DNA from: Chara braunii
Taxonomy: Eukaryota; Streptophyta; Charophyceae; Charales; Characeae
Direction of reading: 5' to 3'
Assembly (NCBI GenBank): GCA_003427395.1
Contig: BFEA01000164.1
Location: forward strand, 757,576-798,133
DNA length: 40,558 bases
Shown piece after piece: positions 1-10,526 of this stretch (position 1 is the stretch's first letter; the number at the start of each line of letters is the position of its first letter). Position numbers and translations under genes: made by a program. The notes under the pieces are model-generated. The model was not told the origin of the DNA, ran no database searches, and was given only the letters and a program-made list of their open reading frames with translations.

Positions 1-402
1 ACAAGTTTTGCAGCAATCTACACTAGGGGGAAATCAACGGAACACCAAGGGACACATCGCCATACACCCCGACATCAAGAACAACGAAAAGACAAGTTTT
101 GCACCAATTTACACTAGGGGAAAATCTGCGGAACACCATGGGACACATCGCCATACATCCCCGCATCAAGAACAACAAAAAGACAAGTTTTGCAGCAATC
201 TACACTAGGGGGAAATCAACGGAACACCAAGGGACACATCGCCATACACCCCNTCCCCGCATCAAGAACAACAAAAAGACAAGTTTTGCAGCAATCTACA
301 CTAGGGGGAAATCAACGGAACACCAAGGGACACATCGCCATACACCCCAACATCAAAAACAACGAAAAGATAAGTTTTGCAACAATCTACACTAGGGGAT
401 GA
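1..402. repeat. Tandem repeat array, 91-bp unit
   Basis: The word ACAAGTTTTG recurs at 1, 92, 183 and 279, and as a variant (ATAAGTTTTG) at 370. The period is 91 bp, with one 96-bp unit carrying an N at 253 and a short duplication there. About 4.4 units are visible and the array runs off the left edge. Short open frames here are by-products of the repeat, whose unit is not a multiple of three. The shared phrase 'TCTACACTAGG' links this array to the satellite that follows. Confidence 0.9.
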
Positions 403-2112
403 GATGCGATCCATATTGAGATGAAGGAGAGGACAAAACCCGCTCATTACACACTCAAAACACATATTGATTGTCATCACATGGGTTGCGATTTACATTA
501 AAATAGTAGCACTAGTAGAAAATGAAGATTTCAAGTGAAAATGACAAGATTTGAGCTCAACTACACTAGGAGATGAGTTGTGATTCATATAGGGATGACA
601 ATACGGGCGAATCATACACATTACAACACTCAAATACTTCTTGACACCAAAATGTGTGTAGCGCTTCACACCCAAGTAGAGTAACTAGTAGGAAACGAAG
701 ATTACAAGTGACAATGAGCTCAACCACCCTAGGAGATGAGTTGCGATTCTCATAGAAGTTGAGAAGTGGACAATACATGTACTTTACATCATTAAAACAC
801 TTGGAAGCATGAACACATGAGTTGCGATTTACTCCCAAGAAAGAAAACAAGTAAATGATAAAAATTATAAGTGAACAAGATAATATTTGAGCTCAACTAC
901 ACTAGGAGATGAATTGCGATTCACATAGGAGGGGAGAAATGAACAATACATGCACTCTACATCACCAAAATACAAGGAAACATCAACACATGAGTTGCGA
1001 TTTACTCCCAAGTAGGAAAACAAGTAGATGATGAAGATTACAAGTGAAAAAAATAAGATTTTAGCTCAACTACACTATGAGATGAATTGCGATTCACACA
1101 GAAGGGGGGAAATGGACAATACATGCACTCTACATCACAAAAACACTAGGAAACATCAACACATGAGTTGCGATTTACTCCCAATTAGGAAAACAAGTAG
1201 ATAATGAAGATTACAAGAGAAAAAGACAAGATTTGAGCTCAACTACACTAGGAGACGAACTGCAATTCACATAGGAGGGGAAAAATTGACAATACATGCA
1301 CTCTACATCACCAAAACACTAGGAAACATCAACACATGAGTTGCGATTTACTCCCAAGTAGAAAAACAAGTAGATGATGAAGATTACAAGTGAAAAAGAC
1401 AAGATTTGAGTTCAACTACACTAGGAGATGAATTGCGATTCACATAGGAGGGGGGAAATAAATAATACATACACTCTACATCACAAAAACACTATGAAAC
1501 ATTAACACATGAGCTGCGATTTACTCCCAAGTTGGAAAATAAGTAGATGAAGATTACAAGTGAAAAAAACAAGATTTGAGCTCAACTACACTAGGAGATG
1601 AATTGTGATTCACATAGGAGGGGAGAAATTGACAATACATGCACTCTACATCACAAAAACACTAGGAAACATCAACACATGAGTTGCGATTTACTCCTAA
1701 GTGAAAAGACAAGTAGATGATGAAGATTACAGGTGAGAAAAACAAGATTTGAGATAAACTGTACTAGGAGATGAATTGCGATTCACAGAGGAGGGGAGAA
1801 ATGGACAATGCATGCACTCTTCATCACCAAAACATTAGGAAACATCAACACATAAGTTGCGATTTACTCCCAAGTGGAAAAACAAGTAGATGATGAAAAT
1901 TACAAGTGAAAAATACAAGATTTGAGCTCAACTGCACTAGGAAATGAATTGTGATTCACATAGGAGGGGAAAAAAGGACAATACATGCACTGTACATCAC
2001 CAAAACACTAGGAAACATCAACATATGAGTTGCGATTTGCTCCCAAGTGGAAAAACAAGTAGATGATGAAGATTACAAGTGAAAAAGACAAGATTTGAGC
2101 TCAACTACACTA
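403..2112. repeat. Satellite array, about 173-bp unit
   Basis: The phrase GATTTGAGCTCAACTACACT recurs at 1,230, 1,403, 1,573, 1,746, 1,919 and 2,092, in more diverged form in some copies. Spacing is 170-173 bp, giving roughly nine to ten units. Each unit also carries GAGTTGCGATTTACTCCCAA. The first units (403-720) are the most diverged, as expected at an array edge. The unit length is in the range of many plant centromeric or heterochromatic satellites, but nothing here proves such a location. Confidence 0.9.
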
Positions 2113-2375
2113 AGAGATGAATGAGGAGAGAGATGGAGAGAAGGGTGAGGGAGAGAAGAGGCAAAGAAAGAAGGGAGGGAAGGGGAAAAGGAAGGGGAGG
2201 AGGGGGATGAAGAGGAGAAGAAGAAGAAGAAGAAGAAGAAGGAGAAGGAGAAGAAGAAGAAGAAGGAGAGAAGGAAGAAGAAGAAGAAGAAGAAGAAGAA
2301 GAAGAAGAAGAAGAAGAAGAGGAAGGGGAGAAAAAGAGAGAGGGAAGGGGAGAGAAGAGAAGGAAAAAGGAAAGG
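2113..2375. repeat. Purine microsatellite (GAA/GGA-rich)
   Basis: The plus strand is almost pure A/G for about 260 bp, with (AAG)n tracts at about 2,217-2,320. It directly terminates the 173-bp satellite. Open frames on both strands here are homopolymeric artefacts. Confidence 0.92.
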
Positions 2376-2799
2376 GGGGCATCTCTTCACTCACCCCTAG
2401 GATGCCTCACTCTCAATGAAGCTTCCTCCTCCTTGGCTATGGCTTCCTCCTCCTTCAAGCCTTTCTTCCTCCTTCTCTCACTTCCTCCAAGTTGCTATGG
2501 CTCCTCCTACTAAGACTAGGGAGTCCTCCGGTCTAGGAGGGCTAATGAGACTCCTCTCAGTCTTCCCTTCCTCTCCACTAGCCTGGGAGCTATGGCAGAT
2601 TACCCCCTCCACTACCACTAGCTTGTAGAGCCCCCTCCTACTAGCTCATATGGGCTCTAGGCCAATTGCCTCCAGAGCTTCCAGACTGGCAGGGGTTCCC
2701 CTCACTACTCTCCAATTGCCTCTAGAGCTTTCATGGGCTCATTTGGGCAGCATGGGCACTCCTCATGCACATATGAGTGTGGCGGACTGAATCCCCAGC

Positions 2800-2808
2800 T
2801 TATATAGG
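2800..2808 (+). promoter_or_regulatory. TATA-like box
   Basis: TTATATAGG lies in mixed-composition DNA, upstream of no recognised gene. It would fit an LTR-type promoter, but there is no supporting structure. Confidence 0.2.
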
Positions 2809-4436
2809 CTGGGAACAGCAGTCCGGCCAGCCCTTAAGCCCTCCTAAGTGCCCCAAGGTGAACCAAGGTACCCCCAAGGCCAATTTTCACCTCTAGGCCT
2901 CTCCGGGGGCACCTGGATCTATTTTCGGCCAGGTACATGCAGTCTGAGTGGTTGGTACCAACTCGGATTGCCTCTTGGCCTACTCCGGCCTCTTTTTCAC
3001 CTCACAAATGCTGCTCCCCTGGGTCCTAATGCCCAAGGGGCAATTTTACTTGAAAGAAAAAACCTAGTGGGCCCCTTTTTTCGATTTTTTCAGGTTTCGG
3101 TCTCCCTAGGGTAGGCCGAACAATTTTTCTAAGTGGCGGCACCTTTTCAGCCTTGGATCTGGCTGAGATCCAAGGCCAGCAATAACCCGTGCCACCCCCT
3201 AGTAACCTTTGCTTTAATTTTGAGCCCCTAAGTTCAATTTTTTAATTTTTTGTGCATCTGGCTCTTTTTTTGGGCCAAATGCACTGTTTCGTTTTTTTTC
3301 CCTCTTTTCTCCTTTTCCATTTTGGGCTGCCACCTCATTCCGGATCTAACCGTTTTTTTGCTGGCCCACAAAAAACGGTTGTTTCCTCCCCACCATGAGA
3401 TCTGACTTCAGATCCATGGTCCAAAATAAAATCGGATTTTTTTCCTTTGCATTTTGTTTCCTTTTTGTCTTTTTAAATTCAGATTTTGTTTCTCAGCAAT
3501 CCGGCCTGCACTCCTTGGATCTAGGAGGAGTGAGGTCATCATTGGGACCTGATAGTCCCTACTGCAGCCATTCTAGTGGGCCGGCACACTCCCCTCCACC
3601 CATTTCTCATATTTTCTCTCATTTTTCCTTATTTTTTTCTTCTTTTTCTTTTCTTTTTCTTTTATTTTTGTTCCTCTTTCTAGGCCTTAGGGCCTTGATC
3701 GAGGCCAGGTTCATGCCCGGCTGTTGGCCGTTACACCCCGGCCACCAAGTTGGCATGCCCATGCCCGAGGGGGCTCATTTTCCTCCCATTAGCCCCCATT
3801 TTGAGCTGCCTTGGCTCCGATTTTTCTTGGCTAGCCCGTTTCTTGCTTGGGGCCCCTTGGGCTCTTGTTTTCTCATGCCTAACTAGTCCGAAATACCCCG
3901 GACTGCTGGGCAACCCTCCCCTTATTATTTTCCTTTGCTCCTCACTCCCGTTTTTCATTCGTTTTGAGCCCTACTAGTGTTTGCACTAGTGGTGCTAATA
4001 TTTTCCACCGTCGAGACCCTTGATCTCGACGGCGCCGTTTGCTTCTCACGGCCACTCCTTACCTTGGCCAGTGGTCTCCCACTTGGGACACCTCAAGTCC
4101 CCGCCGTTCCCTGCGCTAGTTCCATTTTTTTTTATTTTTTTTATTTTTTCGCCGGCGGTGCCGTCGACAAGGCCCGATTTTCGACAATTTTTATTTGGGT
4201 CCCTTTGGCCCCCGGCGTCATCCCGGTTGATGCCCAATTTTTATTGCGGACTTCCCTTGACCCCGTCAGTCCCGTTTTATCCTTTTCATGTGTCCTAAGT
4301 ACCATCGATAATTTTCCGGCTGTGGGACCCCGCCGTGCCGTCGCCGTTTACCGTCACACTTCCGTAGGCCCACGGCGTCATTCCCTTAACTTTTCGGCAC
4401 GCCGTGACCCATTTTCCCTTTGCCCGGCCATCCATA

Positions 4437-4743
4437 TGCAGTCCGTAATTTCTCGGGCTGCATCCATGGCCAGTTTATTAGTCCCACATCCCCACCTCAT
4501 GCCCCATGCCCAAGGAAAATAAAGCGTTAATTTTCCTAAGGGGTCCGGGCTCACTTTTGGCTCTCGGAGCCTCAAAAACTTAAGTTTGCCCCTCCCTATG
4601 CAGTCCGTTGTAACTCGGCCTGCAGTAGGGTCTGTTTTCTTTATCCTAGTGCCCCAAAACTAGCCCCCAACTGAAAAAAATTAAAACGGTCAACTCCCAA
4701 GTGTTTGGCTTCTCCCACGCAATCCGTTATTTTTCGGTTGCAG
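4437..4743. repeat. Three related imperfect hairpins
   Basis: Three 26-nt imperfect inverted repeats start at 4,437, 4,599 and 4,718. The arms are TGCAGTCCG / CGGGCTGCA in the first, TGCAGTCCG / CGGCCTGCA in the second, and CGCAATCCG / CGGTTGCAG in the third. Each has an 8-nt loop. The surrounding sequence is only weakly similar. Confidence 0.6.
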
Positions 4744-4751
4744 GGGGCTTT

Positions 4752-4790
4752 GATTTTCTTTGATTTTCCCTGCATAAATCAAAGAAAATC
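4752..4790. repeat. Perfect 15-bp inverted repeat
   Basis: GATTTTCTTTGATTT at 4,752-4,766 is exactly complementary to AAATCAAAGAAAATC at 4,776-4,790, with a 9-nt loop. It could extrude as a cruciform or fold as an RNA hairpin. No function is assignable. Confidence 0.8.
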
Positions 4791-5136
4791 TAGGTCCTTT
4801 TTAACGGCCATATGCCCAAAGTGAATCGGGCCCAAAATGCCCTCCCAAGGTGGCAGTTTTCGTCCGTGAGTGCCCTTTTGACTCTCTCCCTTTTACTTTT
4901 TCTTTTCTCGTTTTTTTCTCCTCTTTTTCCTCCACTTGTGGACAGTTGGGACTTGGCAGTCCCTACTTGCTGCAATCCCAACTGATGGCCAACTCACTCA
5001 TCCTCCCTCACCTCCATTTTTTTTTTCTTTTCTTGTTCTGTGTGCATGCCAAGTGTCAATTAGCAGTTAAGGCCCTTTTCTCAATTTTCTCTTCTTTTCT
5101 TTTATTTTCCCTCCTTTCTTGGACAGTTGGGACTTG

Positions 5137-5588
5137 CACTTGGTGATCGCGAGCAATGCGTGACCTTTGCTGAAATCATCGAGAAGGCAAGGGAGATCAT
5201 TAAGACTAATAGGACAGCTGCACACGAGAGATCAGCATGGCAACCAACCTATGTGGAGAAGGTGAAAACTGGTCTGAGGCCGCAGCATGTCGCTGCAGTC
5301 CAATCGGACAATATTGTTGAAAACTCGACAACCACCCAAGCGTCACGTGAGGGAGATCAGGTGACTGTTGTCCATCCGTGAAGCAACAATAAGTCCCGAG
5401 GGAACGGGAAGGCGAAAACCGCATCGCCGACCGGAAACGGACAACCAACACCATTGGTCAAGTTTCACTTGACCGAGGCGGAATACAAGTGGCGCGCCCG
5501 CTACGGCGGCTGCTATTGGTGCAACAGCACCAAGCACAAGCCCTCCAATGCCCGGATCAAGGAAAGGAGGATGTTCGGCCTCGTATAA
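5137..5588 (+). pseudogene. gag C-terminal remnant with zinc knuckle
   Basis: Only the C-terminal part of Gag, the RNA-binding capsid precursor, is left. The frame is open to a TGA at 5,379 (CGA-to-TGA would explain it) and continues in the same frame to a TAA at 5,586. Near the end is a zinc-knuckle-like motif, CYWCNSTKHKPSNA. It fits C-x2-C-x4-H-x4-C except that the last Cys is Ala, so zinc binding is probably lost. The region is charged and Gln/Thr-rich upstream of the knuckle. It is continuous in frame with pol, so the parent probably made one gag-pol polyprotein. Confidence 0.8.
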
Positions 5589-6638
5589 ACTCGGGAAACT
5601 GAGTTCCGCGGGTCCGCGGGAGGTGAGGCGACTCCACCTCTCACTCCGCCAGATTCGGTCGCCTTGCTAGCGGCCTCCTACACATCTGAGGAGGATGCGA
5701 ATGTCGCAAGTTCTCGGTACACTTACGAGGACTATGCTGTCCACTTGGTCCCACCGTTGGACCAACCGCTCCACGTGAAACAATGTACCACATGCACGGT
5801 TTCACTACCATCGGCAACCGAGTCAGCAGCTTCGCCGCCATCTATAGTCGGGGATTCGACGATATGGTCAAGACTTGAAGAGCTCGACCCGTTGACGTTT
5901 GCGGACTTCCAATGGATGCCCCTTCCCCGGTCCGGTCGATTGTCGAAACTGCATTGCAATGTGTTCATGATACAACTGCAGGATTACTTGCACATTGCCG
6001 TACCAACTCCGTTTATGGACATTGAAGTAGAGGTAAGCGACCTTCACGACTACATTGCGAAGATCGACCGTGAATTCAAGACACAATGGTACGACGATAT
6101 CGACGCACCATTGTTATATGTACGCATTCAGATCGGAGAGGCGAACTGCTGCGCTTGGATCGATTGCGGAGCATCTTGCAACTACATGAGCCAGGACTTT
6201 ACGGTACGTGCCAGGCTTGGCCCACGCGTCCGGAGGAAGTCCAAGTCTACGCAAGTCACGTTGGCAGACGGTCACGCGCACAAGTCAATCGACCGGTGCA
6301 TTGATGACGTTCTCGTGTACTTTGCCCCGCATACAAGCGAGGCGGTGTCCTTCGATATTTTGGACACCAAATTCGACATGATCTTGGGCATGTCATGGCT
6401 GCGAAGTGAGGATCACGTGGTGAACTTCTACCGCCGCACCATTCACGTTTGTGATCGGAACGGAGTACTAGTCCCATGCATGGTGGCTCCTCCTCACCCT
6501 TCGATCAACTGTCACGTGGTGTCCGCCACAAGCATGCGAGCTTCCATCATCAGAGACGACATCGAGGAGATGGGGGTGTGTTTTCTCCACGCCCTCCCGC
6601 CCCATGACGCTTCATCGACGGACTCATCTTCAGACCCA
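5589..6638 (+). pseudogene. pol: retropepsin-like aspartic protease
   Basis: This segment encodes the protease that matures the polyprotein. The active-site loop reads WIDCGAS (Asp codon at 6,162), where most Ty3/gypsy proteases have D-S/T-G-A. The second signature, ILGMSWL, follows about 70 codons later and matches the family's I-L-G-x-x-W/F-L block. The Ser-to-Cys change beside the catalytic Asp may impair activity or be a lineage variant. The first ATG is far inside, and the frame is open from the gag stop, which supports a fused gag-pol. The link to RT follows without a break. Confidence 0.85.
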
Positions 6639-8018
6639 CGCATCATCGAACTTCTCGACGCCTACGGCGACGTGTTCGAAGGCCCGCACGGAGTAGTACC
6701 GGATCGGCCCATCCGCCACAAGATCATCCTTGAGGACGGGGCTGTATCTCCACGTGGTTGCATCTACCGAATGAGCGAGGAAGAGTTAAGTGTGTTGCGG
6801 GCACAACTCGACGACCTTCTGGACAAAGGCTAGATTCGGCCAAGCTCATCGCCATACGGTGCTCCTGTTCTCTTCGTCCGGAAGAAGAACAAGGATTTGC
6901 GGTTGTGCATCAATTATCGCAAGCTCAATGTGCAAACGGTCAGACATGCCGGACCTCTTCCACGCATCGACGACCTCCTCGAACGACTGGGCGGCGCCAA
7001 GTTCTTCTCCAAGCTTGAACTCAAGTCGGGATATCACCAACCTGAGATTCGGCAGGAGGACCGCTACAAGACCGCGTTTAAGACACGATATGGGCATTTC
7101 GAATGGCTGGTTATGCCATTTGGCCTTACGAATGTCCCGGCCACTTTCCAAGTGGCTATGACAACGGAGTTCCGACACATGCTGGATCGATTCGTACTTA
7201 TCTACCTCGAGGACATCCTGGTGTACAGCCGGAGTTTGGACGAGCATGTGGAACACCTGCGCACCGTTTTGGAGCGGCTACGACAAGCCAAGTACAAAGC
7301 CAACTGCGACAAATGCGAATTCGCGCGGCAAGAGCTGGAGTACTTGGGACATTATGTGACGCCGCAAGGCATCCGTCCGCTTGCGGACAAGATCGAGGCC
7401 CTCCGCGTATGGCCCGAGCCCACCAACACCACGGACGTCCGTTCATTCATGGGGTTGGTGGGCTACTATCTGCAATTCATCATCGGGTACTCAAGGATTG
7501 TTGCACCTATGACGAGATTACAATCGCGAAAGGTGGCATTCCTATTCGATGACGATGCACGCCGGTCATTCCAAGCACTTAAGACGGCCATGCTCATGGC
7601 ACCCGTCCTTAGCATCTATGACCCCACCCTGCCTACGAGAGTGACAACTGANGCTTNCGGNTATGGCATTGGGGCAGTCTTGGAACAACACGANNNCGAN
7701 GACTGGCACCCTNTGGAGTATTTCANCCACNAAGTGNCTCCCATCAATTCNCTTGATGATGCAAGGAAGAAGGAGCTGCTCGCGTTCGTGATGGCTCTCA
7801 AGCGATGGCGACACTTCCTCCTTGGGCGTCGTAGGTTCACATGGGTCACGGACAACAACCCATTGACCTACTACAAAACGCAGGATACGGTGAGCAGCAC
7901 GATCGGACGATGGATGTACTTCATCGACCAATTTGACTTCACACCGAAACATCTCCCCGGCCTCTTCAATCGCGTAGCAGATGCACTCTCGCGAAGACCT
8001 GATCTTTGCGCTATGACA
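6639..8018 (+). pseudogene. pol: reverse transcriptase and RNase H
   Basis: RT blocks are clear: LRLCINYRKLN, FSKLELKSGYHQ, FEWLVMPFGLTN and YLEDILVYS. The last block is normally Y-x-D-D; the first Asp is Glu here (codon at 7,209), which should cripple catalysis. A TAG at 6,831 falls where the family has Trp (TGG-to-TAG), and the frame resumes at once. RNase H follows from about 7,600, ending near DALSRR. About eleven N calls between 7,652 and 7,751 fall on the RNase H active-site block, so its catalytic residues cannot be read. The clustered Ns suggest collapsed, variable copies in the assembly. Confidence 0.93.
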
Positions 8019-9279
8019 CATCATGCCTTCGCATTCGACGAGGAACTCCAGCGACACTTCATCCGGGACTATGAGTCTGATCCGGACTTCGCCACATTGT
8101 ATGCGCAACTATCTTCGGATCACCCGCCGGCCAGCCACTATCACATTGCCGACGGGTACTTGCTCCTCCACTCGAGAGGCAAGGAGTTACTATGTGTCCC
8201 ACGAGACCGTCGTCTTCAGACTCGCCTTCTCGGCGAGTACCATGACTCGCGACTCACCGGCCATTTCGGAGTCAACCGTACTATTGCACAGCTTCGACAA
8301 TGATTCCGATGACCCGACGTCATTACCGATGTCACTCGGTATTGCGACTCTTGCGAAGTTTGCCGACGAAGCAAGCCCCGCAATCGCAACCCCTACGGCG
8401 AGTTGCGCCCGATGCCTATCCCACAGGAACCCGGCCTCTCGATTGCCATGGATGTCACCGGACCATTTCCCCGTGATCGCCTCGGGCATGACGGCATCCT
8501 CACGGTTGGGGACAGTTTGAGTAAGTATGAGCGTTTTCTCCCTTGCAAGTACTACTCCACGGCTCCCGAGCTGGCACGCCTCTTGCACACCGGTTGGATT
8601 TGTGGCCACGGTGTACCGAAAGACATAGTCAGCGACCGCGACACTCGCTTCATGTCGACATTTTGGACTGCTCTCATGCAGGAGTGCGACACGAAGATGA
8701 AACCAAGTTCGGCTTAGCATCCATGGACGGACGGGCAAACGGAGCGGGCACATCAAACCGCTCAAATGATGCTTCGTACGCTCATCCATCCGGACCTGAA
8801 AGATTGGGTTGACCGCCTCCCCTGCATCGGGTTCGCCTACAACACTTCGGTGCACCCGGCGATCTGCGTGACTCCATTCGAGTTGCACCACGGTGGACCG
8901 AAAGGTCGTATCTTCGCCGACCTTCTCCTCCCACGACGAGCCGACATGGACGTCGCTTGCTCTCCCGGGTCCGTCCGGAAGTACAGGGAATTGTTGGCTC
9001 AAACCCTCGCGAACATGCAAAAGGCTCAAGTCCTCATGCAGCAGCAAGCCAACAGACGTTGCGTGCCATGTCCCATCCACGCCGGTGATCTGGTTTGGGT
9101 CTCCGCGGAAGAGTTCGTACTGGAACAGGATGTTTCACGCAAACTGCTTTCCAAGTGGTTTGGACCATGGCCCGTAAGATCAGCCGCGGGCAATGAGCCT
9201 GATGACCCTTCATTTGTGATCAACATCCCCCCGCATCTGATGGTCCATCCAGTCTTTCACGCCTCAAAGCTGGCAACAT
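8019..9279 (+). pseudogene. pol: integrase
   Basis: The H-H-C-C zinc domain is present: His residues near 8,250-8,262 (LTGHFG) and Cys pair CDSCEVC near 8,350. Two stops lie between them, at 8,301 and 8,310; both fit transitions from Arg (CGA) and Trp (TGG) codons, because the family usually has an R-F-W-W-P stretch here. The catalytic core shows MDVTGPFP and VSDRDTRF. A TAG at 8,715 is followed in frame by HPWTDGQTER, the third core block. The C-terminal part includes the GDLVWVS block typical of gypsy integrases. All segments are in the same frame. Confidence 0.92.
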
Positions 9280-9489
9280 ATGCACCAGCTAAGAGCGACG
9301 ACTTCCCGGGACGGCGATCGCAGGATCCTCCATCTACGGATCGCAAGTACGGCAGTACGACTCGACAGTACATTCAAAGCATACGATCCCGACGACACTC
9401 GGTGCATTTCAGGAACAGATTTAAAAGCATCCACACCGCTGATCTATGCTCACTACGAACGACAAAGGTTAGCTCAAGGAACTTCATGA
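9280..9489 (+). pseudogene. pol C-terminus, chromodomain-like
   Basis: After a frameshift near 9,340-9,370 the last pol segment continues one frame over. It reads FKAYDPDDTR then a Leu-rich end, resembling the chromodomain tail of plant and algal chromoviruses, which guides integration to marked chromatin. An aromatic cage residue usually found after DDTR (Trp) appears as Cys. The competing frame, which stays open to 9,530, has no resemblance to this tail. Confidence 0.65.
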
Positions 9490-9564
9490 CCTGCCCCTCC
9501 CACCCAGACTGTGGTCCCTCCCTCAGATAGACAGCTTCGCCCTCGCAGGTAAGCTCGATCTTTC

Positions 9565-9577
9565 AAGGAGGGGGGGG
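9565..9577 (+). other. Polypurine tract
   Basis: AAGGAGGGGGGG lies immediately before the LTR start TGTGGCAT. This is the expected place for the plus-strand priming site of an LTR retrotransposon. Confidence 0.85.
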
Positions 9578-10526
9578 TGTGGCATACTGCGTAGCCACAC
9601 TGGCCTGCAGGGCCCGTCCCGCATTCTCAGCCTAAAAGCCTAGAAATAAGGGCTTACAGGCCCCGTGTCGTTTCAGCCTGAAAGACTGAAAATTAGGGCC
9701 TGCAGGCCCTATGTCGTTTCAGCCTAAAACAAGGTTTTTCAGCCCTGAGGTTTTTCAGCCTGAAACGGAGGGCCACTTTCAGGCCCTCATAAGATCGGCC
9801 TTCCCTAACACTTAGGCACAAAACCAAGGTTTCGTGAACAGGCTATTTTTGGCCTGTTCCCACGACAACCAGGAGCAGGAGCTGCAGCGGCAGCCCCTGA
9901 CTCCCTTCGGCATTGGCAAGAGCAGCCTCCTGGACTGCCTCGCCCTGCAGTCACGAGGCAGACCGAGTAGTACATAGGGAGTTCTTATGCACTTCACGGG
10001 GAGGTAGTTGGACAGAAGGCATGAGACAGTCTTCAGGATTCGGTAGCAGCACTCAGGAGGAGCGCTGCAGTAGTAGCTTAGCGCTGCAGTAGTAGCTTAG
10101 CGCTAGCAGTAGTCTTCAGCGCTGGGCGCTAGTAGCCGTAGTAGTAGTCTTCAGCGTTGGGCGCTAGTAGGTGGTAGTAGTGTTGGAGAGAGATGGCTGG
10201 CGGAGGTCAGTGAGACTTACCTATGGCGCCATAGCTCCAGCTCCATCTTCGAGGTACCTGCATCAAGGCGCCAACTTCACAGGGTAGTACCGGACTGAGA
10301 GAGAGAGATGATGCAGCGGCAGCCCCTCTTCTTCGTCTGTGTATGGTTGGGGCTGGCGCATTCTTCCTGTGTGAGCGCCAGACCCCTTCACACCATGGAG
10401 TGATGATGATGATGTATGTTCGGGGCTGCATTGCAATACTGATTGTTCGGAATATTGGTATCTAAGTCTTCCGCTATGCTATCTTGTACTTTGTGAGAGA
10501 GGTCGGTTCTTGTTCTGGTTTGCACA
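9578..10526 (+). repeat. 3' LTR of the gypsy element (end tentative)
   Basis: It begins with TGTGGCATACTG right after the polypurine tract. The most plausible end is TTTGCACA at 10,526, giving TG...CA and 949 bp. With no second LTR in view the end cannot be checked. The first 200 bp hold several repeats of a CAGCCTGAAA/CAGGCC theme, and the middle has CAGTAG-rich tandem repeats. Confidence 0.7.
10062..10172 (+). repeat. Short tandem repeats inside the LTR
   Basis: GCGCTGCAGTAGTAGCTTA occurs twice in tandem (10,062 and 10,081). It is followed by two copies of an AGTCTTCAGCG-TGGGCGCTAGTAG unit (about 10,110 and 10,147). Confidence 0.8.

Larger units (their letters stand above)
2376..5136. other. 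Gene-free stretch, T/C-rich
   Basis: No coding frame here resembles a known protein. The longest frames (163 codons at 3,395-3,886 and 181 codons at 3,977-4,522) are rich in Phe, Leu, Ser and Pro because of T/C-rich DNA and show no motif. The stretch has many T runs, a TATA-like box near 2,800, three imperfect hairpins at 4,437-4,743 and one perfect hairpin at 4,752-4,790. It may be a degenerate LTR or spacer DNA; I cannot decide which. Confidence 0.6.
5137..10526 (+). mobile_element. Ty3/gypsy (chromovirus-like) element, 5' truncated
   Basis: Domain order is gag zinc knuckle, aspartic protease, RT, RNase H, integrase and a chromodomain-like C-terminus, which is the Ty3/gypsy order. A polypurine tract and one LTR follow. 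The 5' LTR, primer site and most of gag are missing. The left junction lies in a 17-bp word (TGGACAGTTGGGACTTG) found at 4,939 and again at 5,120, so truncation may have occurred by recombination between short repeats. From 5,137 to about 9,340 the coding sequence stays in one frame, with stops at 5,379, 5,586, 6,831, 8,301, 8,310 and 8,715. The element is dead: besides the stops, an RT catalytic Asp is replaced by Glu. It sits just upstream of the 18S gene, so it probably inserted into rDNA spacer. Confidence 0.93.

Noticed and set aside
1-2112. CRISPR-like array
   Set aside because: Units are head-to-tail with no unique spacers, and the DNA is clearly eukaryotic.
2113-2375. Arg/Lys-rich or Ser/Leu-rich proteins in the purine tract
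   Set aside because: Open frames on both strands come only from the microsatellite. The same applies to the CT tracts at 19,444-19,680 and 22,112-22,158.
3395-4522. Two hypothetical proteins of 163 and 181 codons
   Set aside because: Composition follows the T/C-rich DNA, with no motif, homologue or promoter context.
9199-9205. CTGATGA as a hammerhead core
   Set aside because: It lies inside the integrase coding sequence, with no GAAA or pairing arms in range.
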